Of a stretch of 64,000 bases of DNA, positions 32,700 through 41,762 are shown one piece after another. The stretch is from assembly GCA_963783095.1 (NCBI GenBank), contig CAWAMR010000002.1, positions 682,001-746,000 of the forward strand, given 5' to 3'. Source of the DNA: CAWAMR01 sp963783095 (GTDB lineage: Bacteria > Planctomycetota > Planctomycetia > Gemmatales > Gemmataceae). Numbering within the stretch: the stretch's first letter is position 1; the number at the start of each line of letters is the position of its first letter. Under the pieces are notes generated by a model. It saw only the letters and a list, made by a program, of their open reading frames with translations. It did not search any database and was not told the origin of the DNA. The translations under genes were made by a program, and so were the position numbers.

Positions 32700-34030
32700 T
32701 AGACGGCCCCTTCCGGTTCCTCGATCGCTGATGTAGTCACAGCTACCAATTGTAACTGCGTGGCTGGATGGTTTACGAAGTAACGCCGGCACGCCACCAG
32801 AAGTAAAAGGCAAGTGCCCGCGATGACCCAGCTTATCATCAAGAAAAACGACAGAAAATTCTCTGTGGGGCCAATGATGTTTTTGCCCAAAAGGACGGCA
32901 ACATAACCGAGGTACCCAAACGAGTCGGCCAGGTACATCAAATAGCAGATATTGCCGCGGTCGCGCGTCATGGCGATCAGCCTTTCAAAGATGGTCGTGT
33001 GGACTGCCAGGTAAGGTAAATAGAGTCCCAGCCCATGCAGGACCATGAAAGCGAAAGGCGGCAGCACACCCATCTGAAGGCCCAGCAAGGCGATCGCCAA
33101 CAGGATGGTTCCGCCAACAGCAACGGCCATTCCGGCGAAAAACGCGCGCCGATTGTCGCGGAACAACACGAGCGACCCATTCAATAACAAGACCCCGGCC
33201 CCCACCACCATTTCTGAGGCCGCATATATACCCGGCGGCACGGTCAACTGAAGTCTGGCCCAGATCTCGGGCGCAAAATCGGCACGAACGCTGCGCAAAA
33301 CCGTGATGAGTACATAGGTCATCAGCAACAAGGTCAAGCCAAGGGCATAACGGCGAAAGAAGTCCCAGCGCTCGCTGCCGTTCATCGGCGCTCGCTCGCT
33401 GCGGGCGGCGATGTCCTCAATAGAAGGGGCCGGGATTCGCACAAGCATCCAGACGAAGAGCAGAAGGGGCGGCACAAACAGCAGACCGGCCGAGAAGGGC
33501 ATCCAGTACTCGGATACACCGGCCGAGAGCAAGTAGGCACCCACCGACTTGGTAACACCATCGGCGACAATGAAACTGATGCACAAACCGGCGATCAGGG
33601 CCTCGGTGTGTCTGCGTCCCTCCAGGAAACCCAGCACCAGACCAAACACCATACCCAGAAAGATACCGTTCAAGAATAGCCAGATGCAGTTGAACGGAGC
33701 CAAGGTGATCCCGAACAGGAACAGCGCTGCCTCAGCGGCCCCGATCAGCGCCAGCAGGAGCCTGGCGCGCTGATTGGGCCGGGCTTCTGCCACTACTTTG
33801 ATCCCCAAAAACTTGGATAGGGTATATCCCAAGACCTGGGCAATGACGAGGATGGTCTTGTAGCCGATGCCCCAAAGCAACAGATCGGTATAGCTACCGG
33901 CCGTGAACGGCTTGCGAAAGGCATACATGCAGAAGTAGGTGCCGAAGGCCGCGACGACACACCAGGCAGACACCGACCATCTCGGCCCCGCTGAAACCGG
34001 CGCTTTTTCCTCGCTTTTTCGTTCTGACAT
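32699..34030 (-). CDS. DUF5690 family MFS-like transporter
   Basis: 443 residues with twelve hydrophobic segments. Features: YFCMYAFRKPFTAGSYTDL in helix 1, FNCIWLFLNGIFLGMVFGLVLGFLEGRRHTEALIAGLCISFIVADGVTKSVG, VRADFAPEIWARL, YLPYLAVHTTIFERLIAM and GNICYLMYLADSFGYLGYVAVL. These fit DUF5690, a major-facilitator-like family that in Bacteroidetes and planctomycetes co-occurs with TIGR03364 oxidoreductases and PhnX-like hydrolases. It shares its last base with the alcohol dehydrogenase start (TAATG), so translation is coupled. A substrate related to phosphonate or its alcohol is a plausible inference, not a reading. Confidence 0.7.
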   Translation of the reverse strand: MSERKSEEKAPVSAGPRWSVSAWCVVAAFGTYFCMYAFRKPFTAGSYTDLLLWGIGYKTILVIAQVLGYTLSKFLGIKVVAEARPNQRARLLLALIGAAEAALFLFGITLAPFNCIWLFLNGIFLGMVFGLVLGFLEGRRHTEALIAGLCISFIVADGVTKSVGAYLLSAGVSEYWMPFSAGLLFVPPLLLFVWMLVRIPAPSIEDIAARSERAPMNGSERWDFFRRYALGLTLLLMTYVLITVLRSVRADFAPEIWARLQLTVPPGIYAASEMVVGAGVLLLNGSLVLFRDNRRAFFAGMAVAVGGTILLAIALLGLQMGVLPPFAFMVLHGLGLYLPYLAVHTTIFERLIAMTRDRGNICYLMYLADSFGYLGYVAVLLGKNIIGPTENFLSFFLMISWVIAGTCLLLLVACRRYFVNHPATQLQLVAVTTSAIEEPEGAV

Positions 34031-34043
34031 CGAGATGTCTCTT

Positions 34044-34484
34044 TTAGAGCTTCGAGAGTGTCAACACAATAAGCAGGATGCAAATAACCAAGCCGACAGA
34101 GAAGACCTCCCTCACTGCAAACAATTCACCCTTGGACGGGGCGCATTCCCACGCTTCGTATGGCGAACTGACCTTTGGCCAAAAAAGTGACATGAAAGCG
34201 TAGTTAATTATGAAGACCATGACACCGAAGACGACCAGAGTTTCGATCTCCAATCCCTTGGGGAAGAATGACACACTACAAGTGATGAGTAGAGCAGCGC
34301 ACAAGATGGCGCAAACTCGCTCTGGGATCATCTTGGACCGCTCTCGACACGGAGATTGCTCATCTCCAGGAACCATTTGCGACTCATGTCTTCTACTCCA
34401 AAACTGGTTTGGTTGAATGATGAATTTGCTGGAATAGAAAGCAAGCATCACACACGCGGCAATGCAGACTAAATCTACGATCAT
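34044..34484 (-). CDS. Four-helix membrane protein of unknown function
   Basis: 146 residues with hydrophobic segments at about 3-20, 55-75, 83-105 and 123-143 (LVCIAACVMLAFYSS; AILCAALLITCSVSFF; LVVFGVMVFIINYAFMSL; FSVGLVICILLIVLTLSKL). A polar loop (SRRHESQMVPGDEQSPCRERSKM) separates the first two. It ends 13 bases before the DUF5690 gene, so it may be a partner or simply co-transcribed. No family is recognised. Confidence 0.55.
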   Translation of the reverse strand: MIVDLVCIAACVMLAFYSSKFIIQPNQFWSRRHESQMVPGDEQSPCRERSKMIPERVCAILCAALLITCSVSFFPKGLEIETLVVFGVMVFIINYAFMSLFWPKVSSPYEAWECAPSKGELFAVREVFSVGLVICILLIVLTLSKL

Positions 34485-34940
34485 TGATTATCTCCGAAGC
34501 ATCACCACGATGACGACGGTTTCAAGCATCATTGTAGGCTCGCCAGCCTTGGCGGGCATTCGTTTCTCTGCGTTAGGGCCAGCCACAGGCAGTTGATCAG
34601 GATATAATCGACGCGGAGGGAATTGACACATTGGTCACAAGAAACGCCCGTGTAGCCGCGACGCGAAGGTACTCCGTAGCGGAGCGTGTTACCTGCCTCC
34701 TTCGATAACCCGAATTCCAAACGGGACGCTGAGTCATGGAGGTCACGCGGTCCGCTACGGAGTACCTCCGCGTCGCGGCTACACGGGGGCGTTGCTCAGG
34801 AATTGAGTCTTTGTAATGTGTCAATCGGCACCGCGTGCAGCATAAAACGGATTTTCTGAATTTCGTGGTTCTCTTCTCCCGAAATTATGGGTACAATACC
34901 CATCCTGCCTCTACATTCCCACCTGTTATCGAGCACTTCC
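34485..34940. other. Intergenic region dominated by a GTAGCCGCG inverted repeat
   Basis: Holds the imperfect inverted repeat at 34596-34795. Apart from this only the leader of the DUF1501 gene is present. No small ORF looks real. Confidence 0.6.
34596..34795. repeat. REP-like inverted pair, GTAGCCGCGACGCG family
   Basis: Left unit GATATAATCGACGCGGAGGG...CCCGTGTAGCCGCGACGCG faces an inverted unit ending CGCGTCGCGGCTACACGGG. The left unit is also found (minus orientation) at 50172-50275. Confidence 0.8.
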
Positions 34941-36350
34941 ATGTTCACGATCTCCGATACCTCACGGTACAGGCACTGTCAGGGTTACTCGCGTCGAGAC
35001 TTTTTGGGTATCGGCAGCCTGGGACTGTTCAGCGGATTAACGCTTCCCGATCTCTTTCGCGCTCGCGCCAATGCTGCTTCCGAGACGAGTATCAAGCGAG
35101 AACGATCGGTCGTTCTGCTGTTCCTTCAGGGTGGACCTTCGCATATCGAGTTCTTCGATCCCAAGATGTCCGCACCCGAAGATGTTCGCAGCATGACCGG
35201 CGAGGTTCAGACCGATTGGCCCGGCATCACTTTCGGCGGGACTTTTACCAAACTCGCCAAGATGACCGACAAAATTGCCGTCCTGCGCTCGTATGCGTCG
35301 ATGAATGCCGGGCACACCTATCTTTCCGTCACCAGCGGCGAGAACCCGCTCAAGGCCGCCATGAGCGCCATGTACGCGCGCGTGGTCGGCACCAACAATC
35401 CGCGCACCGGCATCCCGACCAATATTCTCGCACTACCGGAAGCAGTGGAGCCTGGCTTGAAGCTCAAGGGCAACTTTGAAACCGGCGCGATTCCCACCTT
35501 GACCAGCCCCGGCGATTTGGGGCCGTCCTACGCGGCCTTCGACCCGAGCGGCGGCGAACAACTGCGCAAGAACTTCCAGTTGAAAATCCCGCAGGACCGC
35601 TTCGATGATCGCCGGCAACTTCTGTCGCAACTCGACAGCATCCGGCGCGAGGTCGATACGCGCGGCCTCATGGACGGGACCGAGCGCTATCAGCAACAGG
35701 CCTTTGACGTCATAACGCGCGGCATCGCCGATGCCTTCGATATTAACAAGGAAGATCCCAAGACGATCGCCAAGTACGATACCAGCGGTCTATTCAAACG
35801 CGAAATCATTACCAAGTGGTACGATCAGCACCGGGGGACGAACCTGCTCGGCAAACAGTTGCTCCTGGCCCGCCGGCTTTGCGAAGCGGGTTGCGGCTTC
35901 GTAACCGTTTCGGATTGCGGATGGGACATGCATGCCAACAGCAACAGCCCGAAGAAAATGGCCAATATGCCGCCCATGACCAGCCAGGTGGACCATGCCG
36001 TCGCGGCGTTTATCGAGGATGTTCACCAGCGCGGCCTGAGCGACAAGATTTTGCTGGTGGTCACCGGGGAAATGGGCCGATCGCCCCGGCGCAACCGGGA
36101 CGGCGGCCGGGATCACTACGCCAATCTGACTCCGCTCCTATTTGCCGGCGGCGGCTTGAAAATGGGGCAAATCATCGGCCAGTCCGACCGGCTCGCGGCA
36201 CAGCCTGCCACGGAACGATACACACCCAAACATCTATTGGCAACGATCATGCATTCGCTGCTGGACCTGGGCGAAGTGCGCGTTCAACCGGGGCTTGGCA
36301 AGGTGGGAACGATTCTCACAACAGGGACACCAATACCGGCACTGGTCTGA
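34941..36350 (+). CDS. DUF1501 Tat-exported protein
   Basis: 469 residues. The start at MFTISDTSRYRHC gives a twin-arginine signal (YSRRDFLGIGSLGLFSGLTLPDL). Typical DUF1501 blocks follow: VVLLFLQGGPSHIEFFDPKMSAPEDVRSMTGEVQTDWPGITFGGTFTKLAKMTDKIAVLRSYAS, NAGHTYL, PALV at the end, GWDMHANSNSPKKMANMPPMTSQVDHAVAAFIEDVHQRGLSDKILLVVTGEMGRSPRRNRDGGRDHYANLTPLLFAGGGLKMG. The Asp, His and Gly-Arg-Asp-His positions of the alkaline-phosphatase-like fold are conserved. Family function is unknown; planctomycetes often pair it with DUF1549/1553 proteins, absent here. A second, frame-broken DUF1501 gene lies at 53.9-55.2 kb. Confidence 0.85.
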   Translation: MFTISDTSRYRHCQGYSRRDFLGIGSLGLFSGLTLPDLFRARANAASETSIKRERSVVLLFLQGGPSHIEFFDPKMSAPEDVRSMTGEVQTDWPGITFGGTFTKLAKMTDKIAVLRSYASMNAGHTYLSVTSGENPLKAAMSAMYARVVGTNNPRTGIPTNILALPEAVEPGLKLKGNFETGAIPTLTSPGDLGPSYAAFDPSGGEQLRKNFQLKIPQDRFDDRRQLLSQLDSIRREVDTRGLMDGTERYQQQAFDVITRGIADAFDINKEDPKTIAKYDTSGLFKREIITKWYDQHRGTNLLGKQLLLARRLCEAGCGFVTVSDCGWDMHANSNSPKKMANMPPMTSQVDHAVAAFIEDVHQRGLSDKILLVVTGEMGRSPRRNRDGGRDHYANLTPLLFAGGGLKMGQIIGQSDRLAAQPATERYTPKHLLATIMHSLLDLGEVRVQPGLGKVGTILTTGTPIPALV

Positions 36351-36544
36351 GCAATGCACCGGGGTTACTTCGAAGCCTCCGTGACCTGCTCGTTTACCCC
36401 CAAGCTTACACATGGGGTTCACCTCAAACGCGCTGCGCGTGGGTCTTTTTGCAAGGGTGCTTGTTTTTCACCGTTAGTTGCCTTTTCTCTTGCCCTCGTT
36501 AGAATGAGCGGATCACCTCCATTTCATCTTCCCGGAGCCTTTCT

Positions 36545-37639
36545 GTGAATAGCCTTGCTGAGCCGGTTGTTGCTGCGCCAAACCGGCCTACGCGCCGGGT
36601 TCTGTTCGCCATCCTGATTCTGACACCGCTGTTGTCCGTGGCACTGAGCGTGCTCCTGGTCTTGAGCATCCTGCACTTTCTTGCCGGCGTCCCTCATGCC
36701 GCAATAGCCAACGGAACGATCGCCGATCCCCGACTGTTGCGCGACTTCGTGGAGCCGTTCACCCAGAATGGCACGGTGGCCGTCAAGCAGTACAGTGACA
36801 TCGTTTACTATTCGATCCCTTATGCGACACCACCGAATCTGACTTTGACCTCTAAGTCTGCAGATCGTTTCTATGCGATCGTGCGCCGGGACGAATTCGG
36901 CTTTGTCTGGGCGATGACCGCGAGCTTGAAGGACATCACAGATCTCGCCGGGAAAATGAAGGATGCCAAGGATCTCCAGGACGTGGGCGGCGTGTTGGCG
37001 AACATCGACGGCAAGAGTCTGCCCCATTTGCGGCCTGGAGAAGAATTCACCTGGGAAGCCCGTGGAGTGCGTCCGATGTCGATTCAGGCAGCGATGCCCC
37101 CTTATGTGCAAAAGGGGACGTTTACAATTCCGGCGAATGTGTTCCAGGGTCTAAACGAACAAGTAGAATATTTCCCGCACCCGTTCGTCAACCCCCCGAA
37201 AGTGACTGTCGCTACCGATGCGCATATCAAGATTCTGGCCACGACAGCCATCGGTTTCAAATGGCAGGCAGTCAATAGCTCGAACCCCAGTATTCCGCTG
37301 AAGGCAGAATGGGTTGCCAAAGGAATTTGCGCCGCGCCGGACCAGATAGCCGAGTTTGCCAAAAACCCTCCGCAGTTTGGCGGCAAAGAGGAAATCCAGG
37401 CGATCACGGATACGGGCAGTCTGGCTTACGTCCCTGGAGAACAGGGAGCACAGAGCTTTAGTCAGCCTTTCGCCGCACCTCCCAATGTGAATGTGTCGGT
37501 CGTCATCGTGACGGAAATCACCGTCCAGGGTTTTAAGTGGAAACATCCCGGCCCGAAAGGCGGCTTCGGCGGCGACACAAGATGGACGGCGAAGGGGGTT
37601 CCGGATCTCACGGTTGGGAAAAAGATTGATAAGAAATAA
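36545..37639 (+). CDS. Membrane-anchored protein with three H-type-lectin-like repeats
   Basis: 364 residues; GTG start with GGAG seven bases upstream. One N-terminal transmembrane helix (VLFAILILTPLLSVALSVLLVLSI). Three repeats follow: VYYSIPYATPPNLTL...FGFVWAM, VEYFPHPFVNPPKVTV...IGFKWQA, and QSFSQPFAAPPNVNVSV...QGFKWK. Each is F-x-x-PF-x-x-PP-x-V-x-V...T-x-x-GF-x-W, as in H-type lectin or similar beta-sandwich modules. The inter-repeat phrase EARGVRPMSI and AEWVAKGICA seems to end each module. The function is unknown; carbohydrate binding is a possibility. Its neighbours are exported planctomycete proteins, in keeping with an envelope role. Confidence 0.6.
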   Translation: MNSLAEPVVAAPNRPTRRVLFAILILTPLLSVALSVLLVLSILHFLAGVPHAAIANGTIADPRLLRDFVEPFTQNGTVAVKQYSDIVYYSIPYATPPNLTLTSKSADRFYAIVRRDEFGFVWAMTASLKDITDLAGKMKDAKDLQDVGGVLANIDGKSLPHLRPGEEFTWEARGVRPMSIQAAMPPYVQKGTFTIPANVFQGLNEQVEYFPHPFVNPPKVTVATDAHIKILATTAIGFKWQAVNSSNPSIPLKAEWVAKGICAAPDQIAEFAKNPPQFGGKEEIQAITDTGSLAYVPGEQGAQSFSQPFAAPPNVNVSVVIVTEITVQGFKWKHPGPKGGFGGDTRWTAKGVPDLTVGKKIDKK

Positions 37640-37682
37640 GAGACGTGCTGTCTGGCACGGAATCCGACGTGTCTCTCCACCG

Positions 37683-37705
37683 GGCAAGCGAAACGCTTAC
37701 CCTAC
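37683..37705. repeat. REP-like palindrome, single copy
   Basis: GGCAAGCG-AAA-CGCTTACC followed by CTAC, a slightly diverged unit of the family at 5173, 49171 and 61981, directly upstream of the DUF1080 gene. Confidence 0.7.
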
Positions 37706-37723
37706 ACCAATGAGGTACTCTCC

Positions 37724-38449
37724 ATGAAACGCTTCGTTGCTTTGGGCGCTGTCCTTTCTCTCGGGATTGCGCTGCTTTTTGGAACTGCAAAGAGCCCTGC
37801 TCAGAACAAAGAAAAAGAGAAGCCCAAGAAAGAAGCTCCCGTTATAGCTCCCCTCAAGGGCAAATCCGAAACGATCAAACTCTTCGACGGCAAGACCCTG
37901 GACGGCTGGGAAGGCAATACCGATTTGTGGTCGGTCAAAGACAAGATCATCGTCGCCAAGAGCACCGCTCCGGTCAAAGTCAGCACCTATCTGCTGACCA
38001 AGAAAAAGTACACCGACTTTCGGCTCACCGCCAAGGTTAAACTGGTGCAATCCGAGATGCATTCGGGCATTTGTTTCTGGGGCCGGCTTGCTCCGGAACG
38101 GGGCGACAAATACACCTATGCCGGTCATCTAGTGATGTTCCCCAGCGGCTGGGGCATGTGGGATCTATACGGTCGGGAGGGTGCTCTGGGGGTGGACGGC
38201 GGGCCGGCGCGAAAGGTCGGCAAACAGCACGACTGGAACGATCTGGAGATTCTGGCCCAGGGCAATCGCATTCGCGTGGCGGCCAACGGCGTGGCAGTTG
38301 TGGACTGGCGCGATCCGGAACCGAATCGGATCAAGGAAGGCCCGATCGGCCTGCAATTGCACTCGAATAGCATGCCGGAGGAAGTCCATTTCACCGATCT
38401 GACGCTGACGACCTTCCCGGAGGAAGATAAGCTCATTACTGTTAAGTAA
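37724..38449 (+). CDS. DUF1080 (3-keto-disaccharide hydrolase-type) protein
   Basis: 241 residues with a signal peptide (LGIALLFGTAKSPAQN) and a Lys-rich linker. The DUF1080 domain begins IKLFDGKTLDGWEGNTDLWSVKDKIIVAKSTAPVKVSTYLLTKKKYTDFRLTAKVKL and continues HSGICFWGRLAPERGDKYTYAGHLVMFPSGWGMWDLYGRE, HDWNDLEILAQGNRIRVAANGVAVVDWRDPEPNRIKEGPIGLQLHSNSMPEEVHFTDLTL. This is the concanavalin-like fold of family 3-keto-disaccharide hydrolases, abundant in planctomycetes. Its substrate here is unknown. A REP-like unit lies upstream, and a heptad hairpin starts at its stop codon. Confidence 0.85.
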   Translation: MKRFVALGAVLSLGIALLFGTAKSPAQNKEKEKPKKEAPVIAPLKGKSETIKLFDGKTLDGWEGNTDLWSVKDKIIVAKSTAPVKVSTYLLTKKKYTDFRLTAKVKLVQSEMHSGICFWGRLAPERGDKYTYAGHLVMFPSGWGMWDLYGREGALGVDGGPARKVGKQHDWNDLEILAQGNRIRVAANGVAVVDWRDPEPNRIKEGPIGLQLHSNSMPEEVHFTDLTLTTFPEEDKLITVK

Positions 38450-38540
38450 TTCAGTGTTCAGTTCAGGATATTCGTCACAAGCAAAGCTCTGTTATGGGCA
38501 TCTTTTAACTGAACACTGAACACTGAACACTGAACACTTG
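38449..38540. repeat. Heptad-repeat hairpin F, host region
   Basis: TTCAGTG-TTCAGTT (38450-38463) faces four complementary CACTGAA units (38509-38536). The core differs from the phage copies. It lies between the DUF1080 and beta-CASP genes. Confidence 0.85.
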
Positions 38541-38563
38541 AAGCTTTCTGCTATAATACTCCA

Positions 38564-39994
38564 ATGAGTTCTGAAAATGTTATGATCGGCTCCCCAACTA
38601 CGGGATTGACCGTGACTTTCTGGGGTGCGGCCCAGATGGTTACCGGCTCCATGCACTTGCTGGAGGTCGGGAAACAAAAAATCCTTCTGGATTGCGGGCT
38701 TTTCCAGGGCCGGCGGGAAGAATCGCGACAACGCAATTCTCACTTTCCCTTTCATCCGCAGAAGGTGGATGCGGTCCTCATCAGCCATGCGCATATCGAC
38801 CACTGCGGCAATCTGCCAACCCTGATCCGTCACGGCTACGACGGCCCCATCTATTGCACCTCCGCCACGCGCGATCTCCTGGCCGTCATGCTGGTCGATT
38901 CGGCAAAGATTCAGGAAGAAGATGCCGCCTTTTTGAATATCCAGCGCAACTATGCCGAACCCTGGGTGGAGCCTCTTTATACTCGTGTCGAAGTCGATCG
39001 CGTTCTCGACCAGTGTGTGCCCATCGACTACAACCGGATGCGCGAGATTACACCCTCGGTTCACTTCAAATTCACCGAAGCCGGGCACGTTCTAGGCTCG
39101 GCGGTCGTTCACATGGTGGCGGAAGGCAAGGGCCGGGACTGCTCGCTGACGTTTACCGGCGATCTCGGCCGAAGGCATTTCCCCCTTTTACGACCCACCG
39201 CACCCATCCCCGCCGCGGATGTGCTCGTCTGCGAAAGCACCTACGGCAACAAGACCCACGAACCGATCGATCGAACGGTTGCCAAGCTCTATGCGACGAT
39301 CAATCGGACCGTCGAACGCGACGGGAAGGTGTTGATTCCCGCATTCAGTTTGGGACGGACCCAGCTCATCATCCACTATCTTCAAGAAGGCGTGCAGACG
39401 GGCAAGATCGCCAATGTGCCGATATACGTGGATAGTCCACTCGCCGCGGACATCACCGGCGTCTATCAACGCCACCCCGAATGCCTGACCGATGAAGCCC
39501 AACTGGAATTGCGCAAAGACGGCATCCTGGGCGGCAGCGTGGTCGAGTATATTCGCGAGTTCGAAGACAGCGCCCGCATCGCTCATCGGCCGGGGCCGGC
39601 CATTATTCTGGCTTCCAGCGGTATGTGCGATGCGGGCCGGATCGTCCATCACCTCAAAAGTTTCGTGGACGATCCGCGCTGCACGGTGATTCTGGTCAGC
39701 TTTCAGGCACCCGGCACCACCGGTCGCAGGCTGCTCGACAAGGGTCCAACGGTGCGCATGGCGGGCAAAGACTGGAACAAGTGGATTGAAGTCGTTCACC
39801 TCGACGGCTTTTCCGGACATGCCGACCGCGATGATTTCCTCGAATACCTGGCCCCGCTGGCCGGGAAGGTGGAAAAGACCAGGCTTATCCACGGCGAACG
39901 CGAACAGGCGGCCTATCTGGCGAATACCCTGCAAGAGCTTGGGTTCACCGATGTGGAAGTACCCAGACCGGGAGACCAGGTATCGATTGGATGA
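38564..39994 (+). CDS. MBL-fold/beta-CASP RNA-processing nuclease
   Basis: 476 residues. Metallo-beta-lactamase motifs: GAAQMVTGSMHLLEV (motif 1), LISHAHIDHCGNLP (HxHxDH), GHVLGSAVV and LTFTGDLGR. Beta-CASP motifs A-C follow: VLVCESTYGNKTHEP, GKVLIPAFSLGRTQLIIHYLQE, AIILASSGMCDAGRIVHHL, and the C-terminal HLDGFSGHADRDDFLEYL (the zinc-ligand His). This is the CPSF73/YSH1-like bacterial group, acting as an RNA endo- or exonuclease. All zinc ligands are present. It starts 24 bases after the heptad hairpin, and no partner gene is evident. Confidence 0.9.
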   Translation: MSSENVMIGSPTTGLTVTFWGAAQMVTGSMHLLEVGKQKILLDCGLFQGRREESRQRNSHFPFHPQKVDAVLISHAHIDHCGNLPTLIRHGYDGPIYCTSATRDLLAVMLVDSAKIQEEDAAFLNIQRNYAEPWVEPLYTRVEVDRVLDQCVPIDYNRMREITPSVHFKFTEAGHVLGSAVVHMVAEGKGRDCSLTFTGDLGRRHFPLLRPTAPIPAADVLVCESTYGNKTHEPIDRTVAKLYATINRTVERDGKVLIPAFSLGRTQLIIHYLQEGVQTGKIANVPIYVDSPLAADITGVYQRHPECLTDEAQLELRKDGILGGSVVEYIREFEDSARIAHRPGPAIILASSGMCDAGRIVHHLKSFVDDPRCTVILVSFQAPGTTGRRLLDKGPTVRMAGKDWNKWIEVVHLDGFSGHADRDDFLEYLAPLAGKVEKTRLIHGEREQAAYLANTLQELGFTDVEVPRPGDQVSIG

Positions 39995-40020
39995 AGGTCT
40001 CGGAAGAAGGCAGGAACCTA

Positions 40021-40099
40021 CTCATCGTTTGCCGCTCCGCGGCGAACGTCTTCTCTTGCCGCTCCGCGGAGCGGCAAACGATGATGGTCGTACTCGTTG
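40021..40099. repeat. TTTGCCGCTCCGCGG repeat, short copy
   Basis: CTCATCGTTTGCCGCTCCGC begins a compound palindrome ending GCGGCAAACGATGATGGTCG. The same ends occur at 59911 and 60061, where 100 bases separate the halves. Both copies lie beside genes. Confidence 0.85.
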
Positions 40100-40102
40100 A
40101 TC

Positions 40103-41374
40103 TCACGATGACGGCGGCGTCACGACGACAGGTTGTGTCTGATACAAGCCGCCGCTGAAGACGGCGACGAGTTGGGTTGGACTATTGGTAACGTCCAGCC
40201 ACAGAGGATCGTTGCTCGAAAGTTGGGTAGGATTGGCAAGTCCTTCAGTGTATGCAATCAGTCCGAAGGAACTGTAGCCCGCATACACGGTCCCGCTGGA
40301 GTCGGCGTAGAGCAGATTGGGATCAGAGCTCGAAATCTGTGTCCAGGCTCCGGTTGACTGGGTGTATTCCCATAAGCCGTAACCCGAGAAATCCGCAAAG
40401 ACATTGCCGGCAGAGTCCACCACAAAACCATTGTAGGCCGGGTCGGAAGTCGTCAGTTGAACCCATGAACCCGTGCTCAGATCGCCGCCTTCTCCCACGT
40501 AGAATTCATACATCCCCATACCGGTGATGTCGACGACAACATCGTCGGCAGAAGTCACTACATAGGTGCTGGGGTTGTAGATTGTCAGTTGCGTCCAGAC
40601 GCCGAAACTATTGCTGCTTCCGGGGTTGTACTGCCACAGACCATCGCCTGCGAAGTCGGCGACAATGTTGCCCGAAGACTCGTTGACGAACGAATCGGGA
40701 TTGTTCGGATCGAGTTCAAGCCAACTGCCGAATGCACCGCCCGTTCCAGGAGAATACTGCCAGAAACCGTTACCTGGGAAGTCGGCAATGATGATGCCGG
40801 AACTCTCGACGATGAATGAATCGGGATCGTTGGCGTCCAGTTCCAGCCAGGAACCGAACACGCCGCCAGTTCCCTGGTCATATTGCCAGAAGCCAAATGT
40901 CGGGAAGTCGGCGATCAGGTTTCCGGTAGACGTAAACTGGAACGAGGTGGATTGATTGGCATCCAGTTGCAACCAGGTGCCTGTACCTGCCTTCGTTCCC
41001 TGGTAGAATTCCCAAAGACCATTGCCCGGGAAGTCCGCAACGACGTTTCCCTTGGAGTCCACCGCAATCATGTCGGTAGTGTTGGGGTCCAGTTGCACCC
41101 ACGTACCTGCCTGGCCGCTTGCTCCCTGGTAATATTCCCAAAGACCATCACCCGCGTAAGATGCGACGATGTTCCCATTGGAAGCGACCACTTCCTGAGT
41201 CGGAACATTGGTGTCCAGCAGGGTTAACGGGCCTGGTGCGGTGGCAGTTGGAGTGAGCCGATCCTCCAATGTCTGTAGTCTTAACAGGCACGGGATTCTT
41301 GGATGAGCAGGAGTTTCGGTTGCTGAAGATCTTCCGAACCTTTGACCTAGCCAATCTTTGAAGGAACGCAACAT
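40103..41374 (-). CDS. Propeller-repeat surface protein 1, LEDRLTP type
   Basis: 423 residues. The N-terminal 45 residues contain a basic segment and RLQTLEDRLTPTAT, the motif common to many Gemmata-type exported proteins. The rest is about ten repeats of about 40 residues of the form SSGNIVADFPGNGFWQYSPGTGGAFGSWLELDPNNPDSF. These repeats each carry GxxWxYxxGxxxxxGxWxxLxxxx and S-x-GN(V/I)xADFxGxGL(W/Y), as in propeller blades. The 41763 and 43668 genes are paralogues in the same orientation. Function is unknown; surface display or recognition is inference. Confidence 0.65.
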   Translation of the reverse strand: MLRSFKDWLGQRFGRSSATETPAHPRIPCLLRLQTLEDRLTPTATAPGPLTLLDTNVPTQEVVASNGNIVASYAGDGLWEYYQGASGQAGTWVQLDPNTTDMIAVDSKGNVVADFPGNGLWEFYQGTKAGTGTWLQLDANQSTSFQFTSTGNLIADFPTFGFWQYDQGTGGVFGSWLELDANDPDSFIVESSGIIIADFPGNGFWQYSPGTGGAFGSWLELDPNNPDSFVNESSGNIVADFAGDGLWQYNPGSSNSFGVWTQLTIYNPSTYVVTSADDVVVDITGMGMYEFYVGEGGDLSTGSWVQLTTSDPAYNGFVVDSAGNVFADFSGYGLWEYTQSTGAWTQISSSDPNLLYADSSGTVYAGYSSFGLIAYTEGLANPTQLSSNDPLWLDVTNSPTQLVAVFSGGLYQTQPVVVTPPSS

Positions 41375-41762
41375 GCTTACTCCCGGGGCAAGTTTTATTT
41401 ACCGTGACCGCGGCTCTCACCAATGTGGCCTTGTTAGATCGATCTCATCAAGTTGGGTGCAGCCATATTCTCTGGGGGGGTTGTCGTAGCGGCGGCATCC
41501 TGCCGCCGTCTGCAGCCCCTCGGCGGCAGGATGCCGCCGCTACGACCCCCCCCCAGAGAATGTGGTTACACCCATCAAGATTCCAAACGCCAACCTTGAT
41601 TGACCTAAAGATACACTTTAGTAAATAGTAAAAAATTGTGTGGATTTTGGGAATATACAGGTGCAAAAACACCGGCTCAAATGTCGTCAACCAACCGTTT
41701 GTAGGGAAAATCCGGATTAACCTATCTGCATAACTATTGTGAACTCAGTCCAGCTTGCCAGT
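41375..41762. other. Intergenic region with large hairpin
   Basis: The hairpin at 41467-41561 fills the middle; the rest is A-T-rich, and no credible coding frame was found. Confidence 0.6.
41467..41561. repeat. Inverted repeat of about 41 bp
   Basis: The arm ending GTCGTAGCGGCGGCATCCTG is complementary to CAGGATGCCGCCGCTACGAC, both flanked by ATTCTCTGGGGG / CCCCCAGAGAAT. Loop of 12 bases. The match extends weakly outside (TGGGTG/CACCCA). Confidence 0.85.
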
